The notes under the pieces: generated by a model | What the model was told of the DNA's origin: nothing | What the model saw: the letters and a program-made list of their open reading frames with translations, nothing else | The model's database searches: none | Assembly (NCBI GenBank): GCA_934539585.1 | Contig: CAKTCT010000005.1 | Coordinates: 37,853-101,852 of the forward strand | DNA from: an uncultured Oscillospiraceae bacterium | GTDB taxonomy: Bacteria; Bacillota; Clostridia; Oscillospirales; Ruminococcaceae | DNA length: 64,000 nt | Direction of reading: 5' to 3' | Position numbers and translations under genes: made by a program | In this document: positions 55,201 through 62,470 of the stretch, one piece after another | Numbering within the stretch: position 1 is the first letter of the stretch | Layout of the letters: each line of letters starts with the position of its first letter

Positions 55201-57015
55201 ATGAACAAAACCATCGGCAAATCCGCCCGGGCCCTCAGCGCCATTCTGGCAGCCATGCTGCTGTTTGGCTCCTGCGGCAACGGAGGCTCCTCCAGCAGCG
55301 AGGCTTCCAAGGACCCCAGCAGCACCCCCGCGTCCACCGCTTCGGAAAGCAGCGACAGCACCGAGATGAAGCCCGTCACCGTCAAGATCATGGGCCACGC
55401 CGTGGCTCAGGACTACTGGGACTGGGACGACCGGGAATCCTTCCCCGCCTATGTGGAGTTTGAGAAAGAGCTGGCTCTGCGGAACCTGACCCTGGAGTAC
55501 GAGATCGTCGCCAACGAGCAGTACACCACCGTGGTCCAGACCCGGATGGCGGCGGCTTCCGACCTGCCTGACCTCATCGACATCACTCCTCTGGACGACG
55601 TCACCGCCCTGAACCTGGGCTTGAGCGGCCAGCTTCAGGACTGGATCACCGCTATGGACACGTACAGCCGTCCTGATCCCCTGTGCCCCACCAATCGCAA
55701 CGGCGACCCCACTCTTTCTCTGAAAGAGAAGTTTGAGCTGGGCGCTAACTACGCAAAGAAGCTGGTCACGGCTCCCGACGGCAAGATGTACTGGTGCCCC
55801 GACGTGGTCCCCAGCGGAAACACGACCTTGCCCGATGGCTCTGTTACCGAAAGCCTGGAAGTTATCGGCGCTGCCATCCGTTCCGACTGGCTGGCCAAGG
55901 TCGGTATGGAAATGCCCACCACTGTGGACGAGTTCCTGGCGGTTCTTCGGGCCTTCCAGGACCAGGACGTCAACGGAAACGGCCAGAAGGACGAGCGGTA
56001 CTGCTTTGACGCCTACTCCTACGGCTTCTTCACCGGCATCGCCCAGTGGTTCGGCCTGACCCCCGGCCTCACCGGCATTGACCCCAACACCGATTCCGCC
56101 ACCTCCGCCTGGTACTCCGCCGGTGTGAAGCCCTACTTCGAGCTGCTCACCACCATGGTGAAAGAGGACCTCTTTGATACCGCCATGCTGGGCGCTACCG
56201 ACGAGATGTTCAACTCCCGCATTGCGGAGAACAAAGTGGCCGGTATGCGCTCCTACACCGACGCCACCTGGTTCAACCAGCTGGTGGAAGGCGTGGAGGA
56301 AGCCGAGTACTCCGTTATCGCCCCCATCGCCGCTGTGGACGGCATCACTCCGTATCTGCTCACCGACGCCGCGAACCTGTGCTACAATAAGAAGGGCATC
56401 ACCAAAGCCGCCAGCGCCGACGCTGTGGAAGGCATCATCCGGCTGTACGACTTTGTCGCCACCGAGACTTACGGCGCATTGGCCGGTTCCGGCATCGAGG
56501 GCACCGACTACATCGTTGAGCCCGATCCCAACAACGAGGGCCGTACCCGCACCCAACTGGTGGATGAAGTCAAGGCCATGACTCCAGCGGACCGCTATGC
56601 GGCCAGACGGGGCGGGTGCAGCACCTTCTCCGCCATCGGTATTGCCAACGTTGCCGCTGGAAATCCTGCCATCAAGCTGAAAGGTCTGTCCGCTGAGGAG
56701 CGCCTAGCCAGCCTGGGCACAGACAAACAGCGCCGGGCCATGGAGAACCGCTGGGCCCAGATGACCTACCGTCCTTACGTGGTCAGCCCCTTCTCCAGCA
56801 GCACCTACGCCGTGGCCACCGAGGAAGAACAGGAAATCCTGACCACCTACACCACCGCTCTGCAGTCCTACTCCGACGAGCTGTGCATGAACCTGATCCT
56901 GGGCAACGTCAGCCTGGATCAGCTGGATGCCGAGATCGAGAAGCTCAACGAGCTGGGCCTGAGCGAACTGGTCCGGGTCAACAACGACCGGTATCAGCGC
57001 TACAAAAACAACTGA
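55201..57015 (+). CDS. Extracellular solute-binding lipoprotein of the sugar importer
   Basis: The 604-residue lipoprotein has the signal LSAILAAMLLFGSC (Cys 25), a Ser/Thr-rich linker and a large two-lobed binding domain of the family 1, LipO-like type. That size is usual for oligosaccharide binders. PTTVDEFLAVLRAFQDQDVNG with the calcium-like DVNGNGQKDE loop is a common family feature. It lies 32 bp after the permease gene, behind AAGGAGG. The ligand is unknown; the neighbouring surface protein and glycosidase-like gene point to a complex glycan. Confidence 0.92.
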   Translation: MNKTIGKSARALSAILAAMLLFGSCGNGGSSSSEASKDPSSTPASTASESSDSTEMKPVTVKIMGHAVAQDYWDWDDRESFPAYVEFEKELALRNLTLEYEIVANEQYTTVVQTRMAAASDLPDLIDITPLDDVTALNLGLSGQLQDWITAMDTYSRPDPLCPTNRNGDPTLSLKEKFELGANYAKKLVTAPDGKMYWCPDVVPSGNTTLPDGSVTESLEVIGAAIRSDWLAKVGMEMPTTVDEFLAVLRAFQDQDVNGNGQKDERYCFDAYSYGFFTGIAQWFGLTPGLTGIDPNTDSATSAWYSAGVKPYFELLTTMVKEDLFDTAMLGATDEMFNSRIAENKVAGMRSYTDATWFNQLVEGVEEAEYSVIAPIAAVDGITPYLLTDAANLCYNKKGITKAASADAVEGIIRLYDFVATETYGALAGSGIEGTDYIVEPDPNNEGRTRTQLVDEVKAMTPADRYAARRGGCSTFSAIGIANVAAGNPAIKLKGLSAEERLASLGTDKQRRAMENRWAQMTYRPYVVSPFSSSTYAVATEEEQEILTTYTTALQSYSDELCMNLILGNVSLDQLDAEIEKLNELGLSELVRVNNDRYQRYKNN

Positions 57016-57036
57016 TTGAAACGGTTGAAAGAAGGA

Positions 57037-57063
57037 GCCGCCGCGCCCATCGGGCGCGGCGGC
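57037..57063 (+). terminator. GC-rich hairpin after the importer operon
   Basis: GCCGCCGCGCCC (57037-57048) and GGGCGCGGCGGC (57052-57063) form a perfect 12-bp stem 22 bp after the stop codon. The T run is poor. Confidence 0.65.
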
Positions 57064-57110
57064 TTGCTGTATAAGTATCCGTTTCCTAAGAGACAAGAAA
57101 GTTTTGGGTC

Positions 57111-57291
57111 CAGCCTTTTTCAAAAGGCTGGTGGGGATGGAAGGGGCAAAGCCCCTTCCTCGCTTTCCGCAGAAAGCGAAAGCCTACTCGTTGCGCCTCG
57201 GGCGCAACCCAAAAAGAAGGAAAGGCGGCCCGCAGGCCGCCCGCGGATGTCCCCGCGGCCGCAATTTCTTCGAAATTGCGGCATGACGCAC
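57111..57291. repeat. Multi-palindrome intergenic repeat element, copy B (inverted relative to copy A)
   Basis: This has the same series of hairpins as at 36288-36457, but in reverse order and orientation. It starts with CCAGCCTTTTTCAAAAGGCTGG-type arms at 57111-57132. Next come GGGCAAAGCCCC, CGCTTTCCGCAGAAAGCG, GTTGCGCC/GGGCGCAAC, GGCGGCC/GGCCGCC and CCGCGG arms, ending in CCGCAATTTC/GAAATTGCGG. Loops vary while stems are kept, which suggests the structure is what matters. Confidence 0.85.
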
Positions 57292-57311
57292 GCCTGATTT
57301 GTCCGGAGCGT

Positions 57312-57562
57312 AAAACCGCGCCAGCGAGTTGAAACGTTTCTGCGTTTCTTCTTGCTGGCGCGGTTTTGTTTGTGCGTTTTTTGCAGGACTGCGTCCTGCG
57401 GGGAACCCCTTGATAGGGTTCCCCACGGACCAACGTCCCACCGGGACGTTGGTCCTCCCTTCCTGATCTTTTGGGTATCATTGGGGGTGTTTCGCCCTCT
57501 GCGGAGGGCGACTTAGGGGCTTTGCCCCTAAGGACCCTACCAGCCTTTTGAAAAAAGGCTGG
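57312..57562. repeat. Palindrome cluster including partial copy C of the element
   Basis: Seven more hairpins follow copy B: arms at 57312-57325/57354-57367, 57383-57389/57393-57399, 57400-57408/57416-57424, 57427-57439/57443-57455, 57493-57499/57504-57510, 57512-57520/57524-57532, and 57540-57549/57553-57562. The last three correspond to the end of copy A in the same orientation. There is no coding potential. The block lies between convergent genes. Confidence 0.82.
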
Positions 57563-57715
57563 ATCGAAAACTTGGTTTTGCCACGCTGCGGGATATTTCT
57601 TACGGGCGGCTCAAATCGTCGCCGCGCAGCCTGTCGCGCGGCAATTGGGCCTGACGCGAGGCACTAAGCCGCGTCGTCATGGCTGGATCGAAAACTTGGT
57701 TTTGCCACGCTGCGG
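57557..57715. repeat. 35-bp direct repeat pair at the end of the palindrome block
   Basis: The 35 bases at 57557-57591 are repeated exactly at 57681-57715. They begin GGCTGGATCGAAAACTTGG. Copy A ends with the first 15 of these bases (36452-36466). The 89 bases between the two copies contain another GC-rich hairpin. This may mark an insertion or duplication junction. Confidence 0.75.
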
Positions 57716-57737
57716 ATTTCTTATGTGCTTCGGCGAA

Positions 57738-59504
57738 TTATTGGAACTGGGCGTTATAAAGCGCTGCGTAGCGGCCATTCCTGGCCATGAGCTCCCGATG
57801 GGTGCCCTGCTCCACGATATCGCCGCCGTCTACCACCAGAATCGTATCGGCGTTCTGAATGGTGGACAGCCGGTGGGCGATGATGAAGCAGGTCTTGCCC
57901 CGCATCAGCTCCTGCATGGCCGCCTGGATGCGCTTCTCCGTCTGGGTGTCCACGCTGGAGGTAGCTTCATCCAGAATCAGCATTTTTGCATCCAACAGCA
58001 TGGCCCGGGCGATGGTCAGCAGCTGCTTCTGGCCCTGGGAGATGTTCAGGCCGTCCTCGTTGATGACGGTGTTATACCCATCGGGCAGGCGGCTGATATA
58101 GCTGTGGATATGGGCGGCTTTGGCGGCGGCGGTGACTTCTTCCAGGGTGGCGCCGGGCTTGCCGTAGGCGATATTGTCGAAGATGGTCCCGCTGAACAGC
58201 CAGGCGTCCTGGAGCACCATGGCGTAGGACAGCCGCAGGCTTTTCCGGGTCAGGGACTGGATATTTTTTCCGTCCACGGAGATGACGCCGCCCTGGGGGT
58301 CATAGAACCGCATGAGCAGGTTGATGAGGGTGGTCTTTCCCGCGCCGGTGTGGCCCACGATGGCCACGGTGGTCCCGCCCGGGGCCCGGAGGGTCAGGTC
58401 GTGGATGATGGTCTGCCCCGGCAGGTAGCCGAAGCGGATATGGTCCATGGCCACGTTGCCCGCCGTTTCCTCCAGGACTGCGGCGTCCGGGGCGTCGGCG
58501 GCCTCCGGGGGCTCGTCCATGAGGCGGAAGACCCGCTCCGCCGCGGCCAGGGCCGATTGCAGCTCGCTGATGATGTTGGCGGCCTCGTTGATGGGGCCGG
58601 AAAACTTCCGGGAGTAGAGGATGAAGGTGGCGATGGTGCCCAGGGTCAGCATCCCGTTGAGGAACAGCACCGCCCCGAAAATGCTGATCAGGGTGAAGGA
58701 CAGGTTGTTGATGAAGTTGATGCAGGGGCCGGTGACGCTGCCGTAGTAGTCGGCTTTGTAGTAGGCGTCCACGGCGTCGGTGTTCCGCTGGTTGAACCGG
58801 TCCTCCATGGTCTTTTCCTGGTGGTAGGCTTTGATGGTCCGGTGGCCGGAGATGATCTCCTCGGCATAGCCGTTTAATTCGCCCAGCTTCTCCGAACGCT
58901 TCCGGAACAGGGGCCGGACCTTCCTGGAGCGGTAGCGGGTGAACAGCAGGGAGGCCGGAATGGTGAACAGGAACACCGTCACCAGCCGGGGGGAAATCTT
59001 CAGCATCATAATGAAGGACCCCACCACCGTAATGGCGCTGGTGCAGATCTGCAGCAGGTCGTTGGAAAGGGAGGCGTTGACAGTGTCGATGTCGTAGGAG
59101 ATGCGGCTCAGAATATCGCCGGTCTGGTGGCGGTCAAAGTAGTTCACCGGCAGGTCCAGGAGCTTGTTGAAGACCTCCTTCCGCATCTGGTAGATGATCT
59201 TCTGGCTCAAAAAGATCATCAGGGAGGACAGAATGTAGGAGAGCACCGAGGACCCGGCGTAAAACAGCACCATGAGCCCGCAGTACCGGAAAACCTGGGA
59301 GAAAATGACGGCTCCTTTTCCGGGCTGGATGGCGTCGATGGCCTTGCCGGAGAGGGTGGGGCCCACCAGGGCCAGGAGGTTGCTCCCCACGGTCAGGGCC
59401 AGGGCCCCCAGGACCAGGAAAATATGCTGGCGGAAGTACCCGCAGAGCCGCAGGAGCAAGGCCCGCTTCCTGGGGCGGGAAAGGGGTGTTTTCGGTTCAG
59501 GCAA
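57738..59504 (-). CDS. ABC transporter, fused permease/ATPase, subunit B
   Basis: The 588-residue half-transporter has a six-helix permease domain (to about 330) and an ATPase domain with Walker A GHTGAGKTTL, signature LNISQGQKQLL and Walker B MLILDEATSSVDTQTEK. The glutamate after the Walker B Asp makes it the catalytically competent half. I choose TTG 59504 with GGAGG eight bases before it; this overlaps the end of the preceding gene by 8 bp. The two halves form a heterodimeric exporter, probably for drugs or peptides. Confidence 0.92.
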   Translation of the reverse strand: MPEPKTPLSRPRKRALLLRLCGYFRQHIFLVLGALALTVGSNLLALVGPTLSGKAIDAIQPGKGAVIFSQVFRYCGLMVLFYAGSSVLSYILSSLMIFLSQKIIYQMRKEVFNKLLDLPVNYFDRHQTGDILSRISYDIDTVNASLSNDLLQICTSAITVVGSFIMMLKISPRLVTVFLFTIPASLLFTRYRSRKVRPLFRKRSEKLGELNGYAEEIISGHRTIKAYHQEKTMEDRFNQRNTDAVDAYYKADYYGSVTGPCINFINNLSFTLISIFGAVLFLNGMLTLGTIATFILYSRKFSGPINEAANIISELQSALAAAERVFRLMDEPPEAADAPDAAVLEETAGNVAMDHIRFGYLPGQTIIHDLTLRAPGGTTVAIVGHTGAGKTTLINLLMRFYDPQGGVISVDGKNIQSLTRKSLRLSYAMVLQDAWLFSGTIFDNIAYGKPGATLEEVTAAAKAAHIHSYISRLPDGYNTVINEDGLNISQGQKQLLTIARAMLLDAKMLILDEATSSVDTQTEKRIQAAMQELMRGKTCFIIAHRLSTIQNADTILVVDGGDIVEQGTHRELMARNGRYAALYNAQFQ

Positions 59505-61212
59505 CGGTGCCGCCTCCCATCTGCGATTCGCTGATCTCCCGATACACGGGGCAGGTGTCCAAAAGCTCCTCGTGGGTGCCGTAGCCGATGGCGCGGCCGT
59601 CCTCCAGGACCAGAATGTGGTCGGCGTGGAGGATGGAGCTGATCCGCTGGGCGATGATGATGGAGGTGGTCCCCTGGAGCCGGCTGCGGATGGCGCTCCG
59701 GAGCCGGGCGTCGGTCTTGTAGTCCAGGGCGCTGGAGGAGTCGTCCAGGATGAGGATTTCCGGGTTCCCGGCCAGGGCCCGGGCGATGAGCAGCCGCTGC
59801 TTCTGGCCGCCGCTCAGGTTGGAGCCCTTGATGGTCAGGAGGTGGGAAAGGCCGTCGTCCAGCCCGTCGATGAACTCCGCAGCCTGGGCGTCGTCGGCGG
59901 CCTGGAGCAGCGCTTCCTCGGGAATGTCCCGACCGAAGGCGACGTTTTCCCGGATGGTGTCGGCAAAGAGGACGTCGTGCTGGAAGGCCACGCCGAATTT
60001 GGTGTGGAGCTCCTCCGGTGGGATGGCGTTCACGTTCCGGCCGTCGATGCGGATGCTGCCGCTGTCGGTTTCATACAGCCGCATGAGCAGACTTACGATG
60101 GTGGTTTTCCCGGAGCCGGTGGCCCCGATGATGCCCAGGGTCTCCCCGCGGTTCAGGGAAAAGCTGATGTCGGTGAGGTTTTCCTCCTTGCCCAGGTAGG
60201 AGAAGGATACGTGGTCGAAAACCACGTGGGCCGCCTCCTCCACCGGCTCCGAAAGGCGGGGCGGCAGGTCCGCCGGGGTGTTCAGAACCTCGTCGATGCG
60301 GTTGGCCGAGGCCACGGCTTTGGAGTAGAGGACAAACATCCGGTTGATGGACAGTACGGCGTTCAGGATGATGGTGAAGTAGTTCAGAAAGGCGATGATC
60401 TTGCCGGGCAGGCTGACGCCGCCGTTGACCCGGTAAGCGCCCACCAGGATGATGGCGGTCATGCCCAGGTTCAGGAACAGGTTCATGGTGGGGTTGGTCA
60501 CGGCCATGGTCAGGCCGGCCTTCCGCTCCCGGGCGGAGACGTCGGCGTTGACCGCGTCAAAGCGGCCCTTTTCGTAGTCGGTCTTGGACAGGGCCTTGAT
60601 GACCCGGATGCCGGAGACGTTTTCCCGGACGGTGCGGACCAGCCGGTCCACGCCTTGCTGGAGGTCGGTGTACAGGGGGATGCCCTTCCGGGAGACCAGC
60701 ACTGTCACCAGGGCCATAAAGGGCAGGCAGGCGATGAGGATCAGGGCCAGCACCGGCTCCAGGGTCAGGGTGATGATGATCCCGCCCAGAAGGAGGATGG
60801 GAGCCCGAAGGCCCAGCCGCTGCATCATGCCCACCATGTGGTGGACGTTGTAGGTGTCCGAGGTCAGCCGGGAGATCAGGGAGGGGATGGCGAACCGGTC
60901 GGTCTGGGCGCAGGAAAGGGAGAGGATTTTGGAGAACAGGTCCCGGCGGATGGCCTCCGTGGCGTTCCGGGCCACCCGGGAGGCCATGCGGTTGGCAATG
61001 ACGTTGCCCAGCACCGCGATGACGGAAAACACCGTCATCAGCCCGCCCCACAGAAGGATGAAGCCCATGTTCCCCAGGGGGATCACGTCGTCCACGATGT
61101 GGGCCAGGCACCAGGGGAGCAGCAGGTCCATGATGGTGCCGATGAACTTGATGACCATGCCCCCGCACATCCGGCCGAAGTAGGGCCGCAGGTAGCGGAT
61201 GAGAAGGTTCAT
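59497..61212 (-). CDS. ABC transporter, fused permease/ATPase, subunit A
   Basis: This is the 571-residue partner half-transporter. The permease domain begins at the N-terminus (MNLLIRYLRPYFGR). The ATPase has Walker A GATGSGKTTI and signature NLSGGQKQRLL. The Walker B end reads ILILDDSSSALD, with Asp in place of the catalytic Glu, so this half carries the degenerate ATP site usual in heterodimeric exporters. The start ATG 61212 overlaps the marR stop (ATGA). It is in one operon with marR upstream and subunit B downstream. Confidence 0.93.
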   Translation of the reverse strand: MNLLIRYLRPYFGRMCGGMVIKFIGTIMDLLLPWCLAHIVDDVIPLGNMGFILLWGGLMTVFSVIAVLGNVIANRMASRVARNATEAIRRDLFSKILSLSCAQTDRFAIPSLISRLTSDTYNVHHMVGMMQRLGLRAPILLLGGIIITLTLEPVLALILIACLPFMALVTVLVSRKGIPLYTDLQQGVDRLVRTVRENVSGIRVIKALSKTDYEKGRFDAVNADVSARERKAGLTMAVTNPTMNLFLNLGMTAIILVGAYRVNGGVSLPGKIIAFLNYFTIILNAVLSINRMFVLYSKAVASANRIDEVLNTPADLPPRLSEPVEEAAHVVFDHVSFSYLGKEENLTDISFSLNRGETLGIIGATGSGKTTIVSLLMRLYETDSGSIRIDGRNVNAIPPEELHTKFGVAFQHDVLFADTIRENVAFGRDIPEEALLQAADDAQAAEFIDGLDDGLSHLLTIKGSNLSGGQKQRLLIARALAGNPEILILDDSSSALDYKTDARLRSAIRSRLQGTTSIIIAQRISSILHADHILVLEDGRAIGYGTHEELLDTCPVYREISESQMGGGTVA

Positions 61213-61670
61213 TTTTCCCCGCCTCCTTCCACGGAGGGGGCCAGGCGGCCCTCCGCGTAAGCAGCGGCCCGGTCGGCTACCCGCTCCATGAGCCGGGTCA
61301 GTTCCTCCCGCTCCTCGGGGGTGAAGCCTTCGGTGACGTAGTCCTGCCAGTCCCGGAGGACCTGGCGGACCACCGGGTAGGCGTCCAGGGCCCGCTGGGT
61401 GGGGTAGACCCGGAGGACCCGGCGGTCGGTTTCGTCGGGGGTCCGGGTGACGAAGCCGTTTTGCTCCAGGAAGTTCAGCTGGCGGGTGACGTTGGATTTG
61501 TTGATGAAGATCATCCGGGAAAGCTGCTCCTGGGAGACGCCGGGGTTCCGGCAGACGGCCAGGATGTAGGTGTGGTGGCAGCCGTTGAGGCCCAGGGGCT
61601 CCAGCTTTTCCCCGCGGTAAAGGCCGGCGCACCGGGCGGTCCGGCTGACGCAGCGCATAAAGGAGTTCAT
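61209..61670 (-). CDS. MarR-family transcriptional regulator
   Basis: The 153-residue winged-helix repressor has the MarR core (HHTYILAVCRNPGVSQEQLSR, then the recognition helix INKSNVTRQLNFLEQNG and the wing VTRTPDETDRRVLRVYPTQ). The start is ATG 61670 after GAGGAG, giving the usual MarR length; longer upstream frames pass through the promoter. It is the first gene of the exporter operon. A perfect inverted repeat directly downstream of its -10 suggests autorepression relieved by an exported compound. Confidence 0.93.
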   Translation of the reverse strand: MNSFMRCVSRTARCAGLYRGEKLEPLGLNGCHHTYILAVCRNPGVSQEQLSRMIFINKSNVTRQLNFLEQNGFVTRTPDETDRRVLRVYPTQRALDAYPVVRQVLRDWQDYVTEGFTPEEREELTRLMERVADRAAAYAEGRLAPSVEGGGEK

Positions 61671-61695
61671 GGCGGCGCTCCTCTCGACAGAGTTT

Positions 61696-61709
61696 GTTGC
61701 GTGTGCAAC
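61696..61709. promoter_or_regulatory. MarR operator candidate
   Basis: The perfect inverted repeat GTTGC-GTGT-GCAAC lies between the -10 of the marR promoter and its RBS. There it would block transcription initiation when bound. Confidence 0.7.
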
Positions 61710-61718
61710 GATAGGTCC

Positions 61719-61747
61719 AGTATAGCACCGGCGGGAGCCTCTGTCAA
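61719..61747 (-). promoter_or_regulatory. Promoter of the marR-exporter operon
   Basis: On the minus strand TTGACA (61747-61742), a 17-bp spacer, and TATACT (61724-61719). Confidence 0.85.
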
Positions 61748-61785
61748 GAAATCCCGGCGATTTTCGCGAATTTTCCGGGAGACTC

Positions 61786-61814
61786 TTTTTTGGCGGGAGG
61801 ATTTCTGGTAAAAT
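61786..61814 (+). promoter_or_regulatory. Possible promoter of the ECF sigma operon
   Basis: The extended -10 TG-G-TAAAAT has TAAAAT at 61809-61814, with a T-rich -35 region at 61786-61791. It is weak. ECF genes are often also autoregulated by their own, unrelated promoter motif, which I cannot identify here. Confidence 0.4.
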
Positions 61815-61897
61815 AGGGAGGGCTGCTGAAAAATTTTTTCGGCGGTATGCAATAAAATCCGGTCCTTGTGCATTAACAGAATGAAAGGTGTGAGACG

Positions 61898-62458
61898 ATG
61901 CTGCTATCAGTTCCCCAAATTCAAAGGAAACGCGAAGTCGACGGCGTTTCAATCAACGGACTGCTCCAAGGAGTCTCCGCAGGAGATCCGGCCGCTTTGG
62001 CGCAGCTGTACCGGCATACGCAGGCATCCGTATATAGTTTCGCCCTTTCGATTCTGAAGAACGCTCATGACGCGGAGGACGTCCTTCACGACTGCTATGT
62101 GGCCGTCTGGCACAACGCTTGCGGCTACCGCTCCCAGGGCAAGCCCCTGGCGTGGATGCTGACCATCGCCCGGAACCTGTGCCTGCAGCGGCTGCGGGAG
62201 CGCCGGAAAACGGCGGACGTCTCCGGGGAGGACTGGGAGTCCGGCCTTGCCGATAACCGGGGGCTTTCCATGGAGGACCGAAGCGTCCTGCTGGCCTGTA
62301 TGGAGGAGCTTTCCGACGAGGAGCGGCAGATTGTGACCCTCCACGCGGTATCCGGCTTTAAGCACCGGGAGATCGCAGAGCTTATGGAGCTCCCTCTGCC
62401 CACCGTTCTTTCGAAATACAGCCGTGCCTTAAAAAGGCTGAAACAACGTTTGCAATAG
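61898..62458 (+). CDS. ECF-type RNA polymerase sigma factor
   Basis: This is a 186-residue two-domain sigma-70 family protein. Region 2 (about 28-95) contains LYRHTQASVYSFALSIL, DAEDVLHDCYVAVW and GKPLAWMLTIARNLCLQRLR. Region 4 (about 128-184) has LSDEERQIVTLHAVSGFKHR and the helix-turn-helix REIAELMELPLPTVLSKYSRA. There are no regions 1.1 or 3. It is followed 12 bp later by an RsgI-like membrane anti-sigma factor gene, which should hold it inactive until an external signal arrives. RBS AAAGGTG. Confidence 0.92.
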   Translation: MLLSVPQIQRKREVDGVSINGLLQGVSAGDPAALAQLYRHTQASVYSFALSILKNAHDAEDVLHDCYVAVWHNACGYRSQGKPLAWMLTIARNLCLQRLRERRKTADVSGEDWESGLADNRGLSMEDRSVLLACMEELSDEERQIVTLHAVSGFKHREIAELMELPLPTVLSKYSRALKRLKQRLQ

Positions 62459-62470
62459 GAGGCGGCAGCG

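Noticed and set aside
59272..61260. 662-codon plus-strand open frame over the ABC exporter genes
   Set aside because: Two ABC ATPase motifs sets and MarR are read on the minus strand; the plus frame is a mirror with Gly/Val/His/Asp bias.
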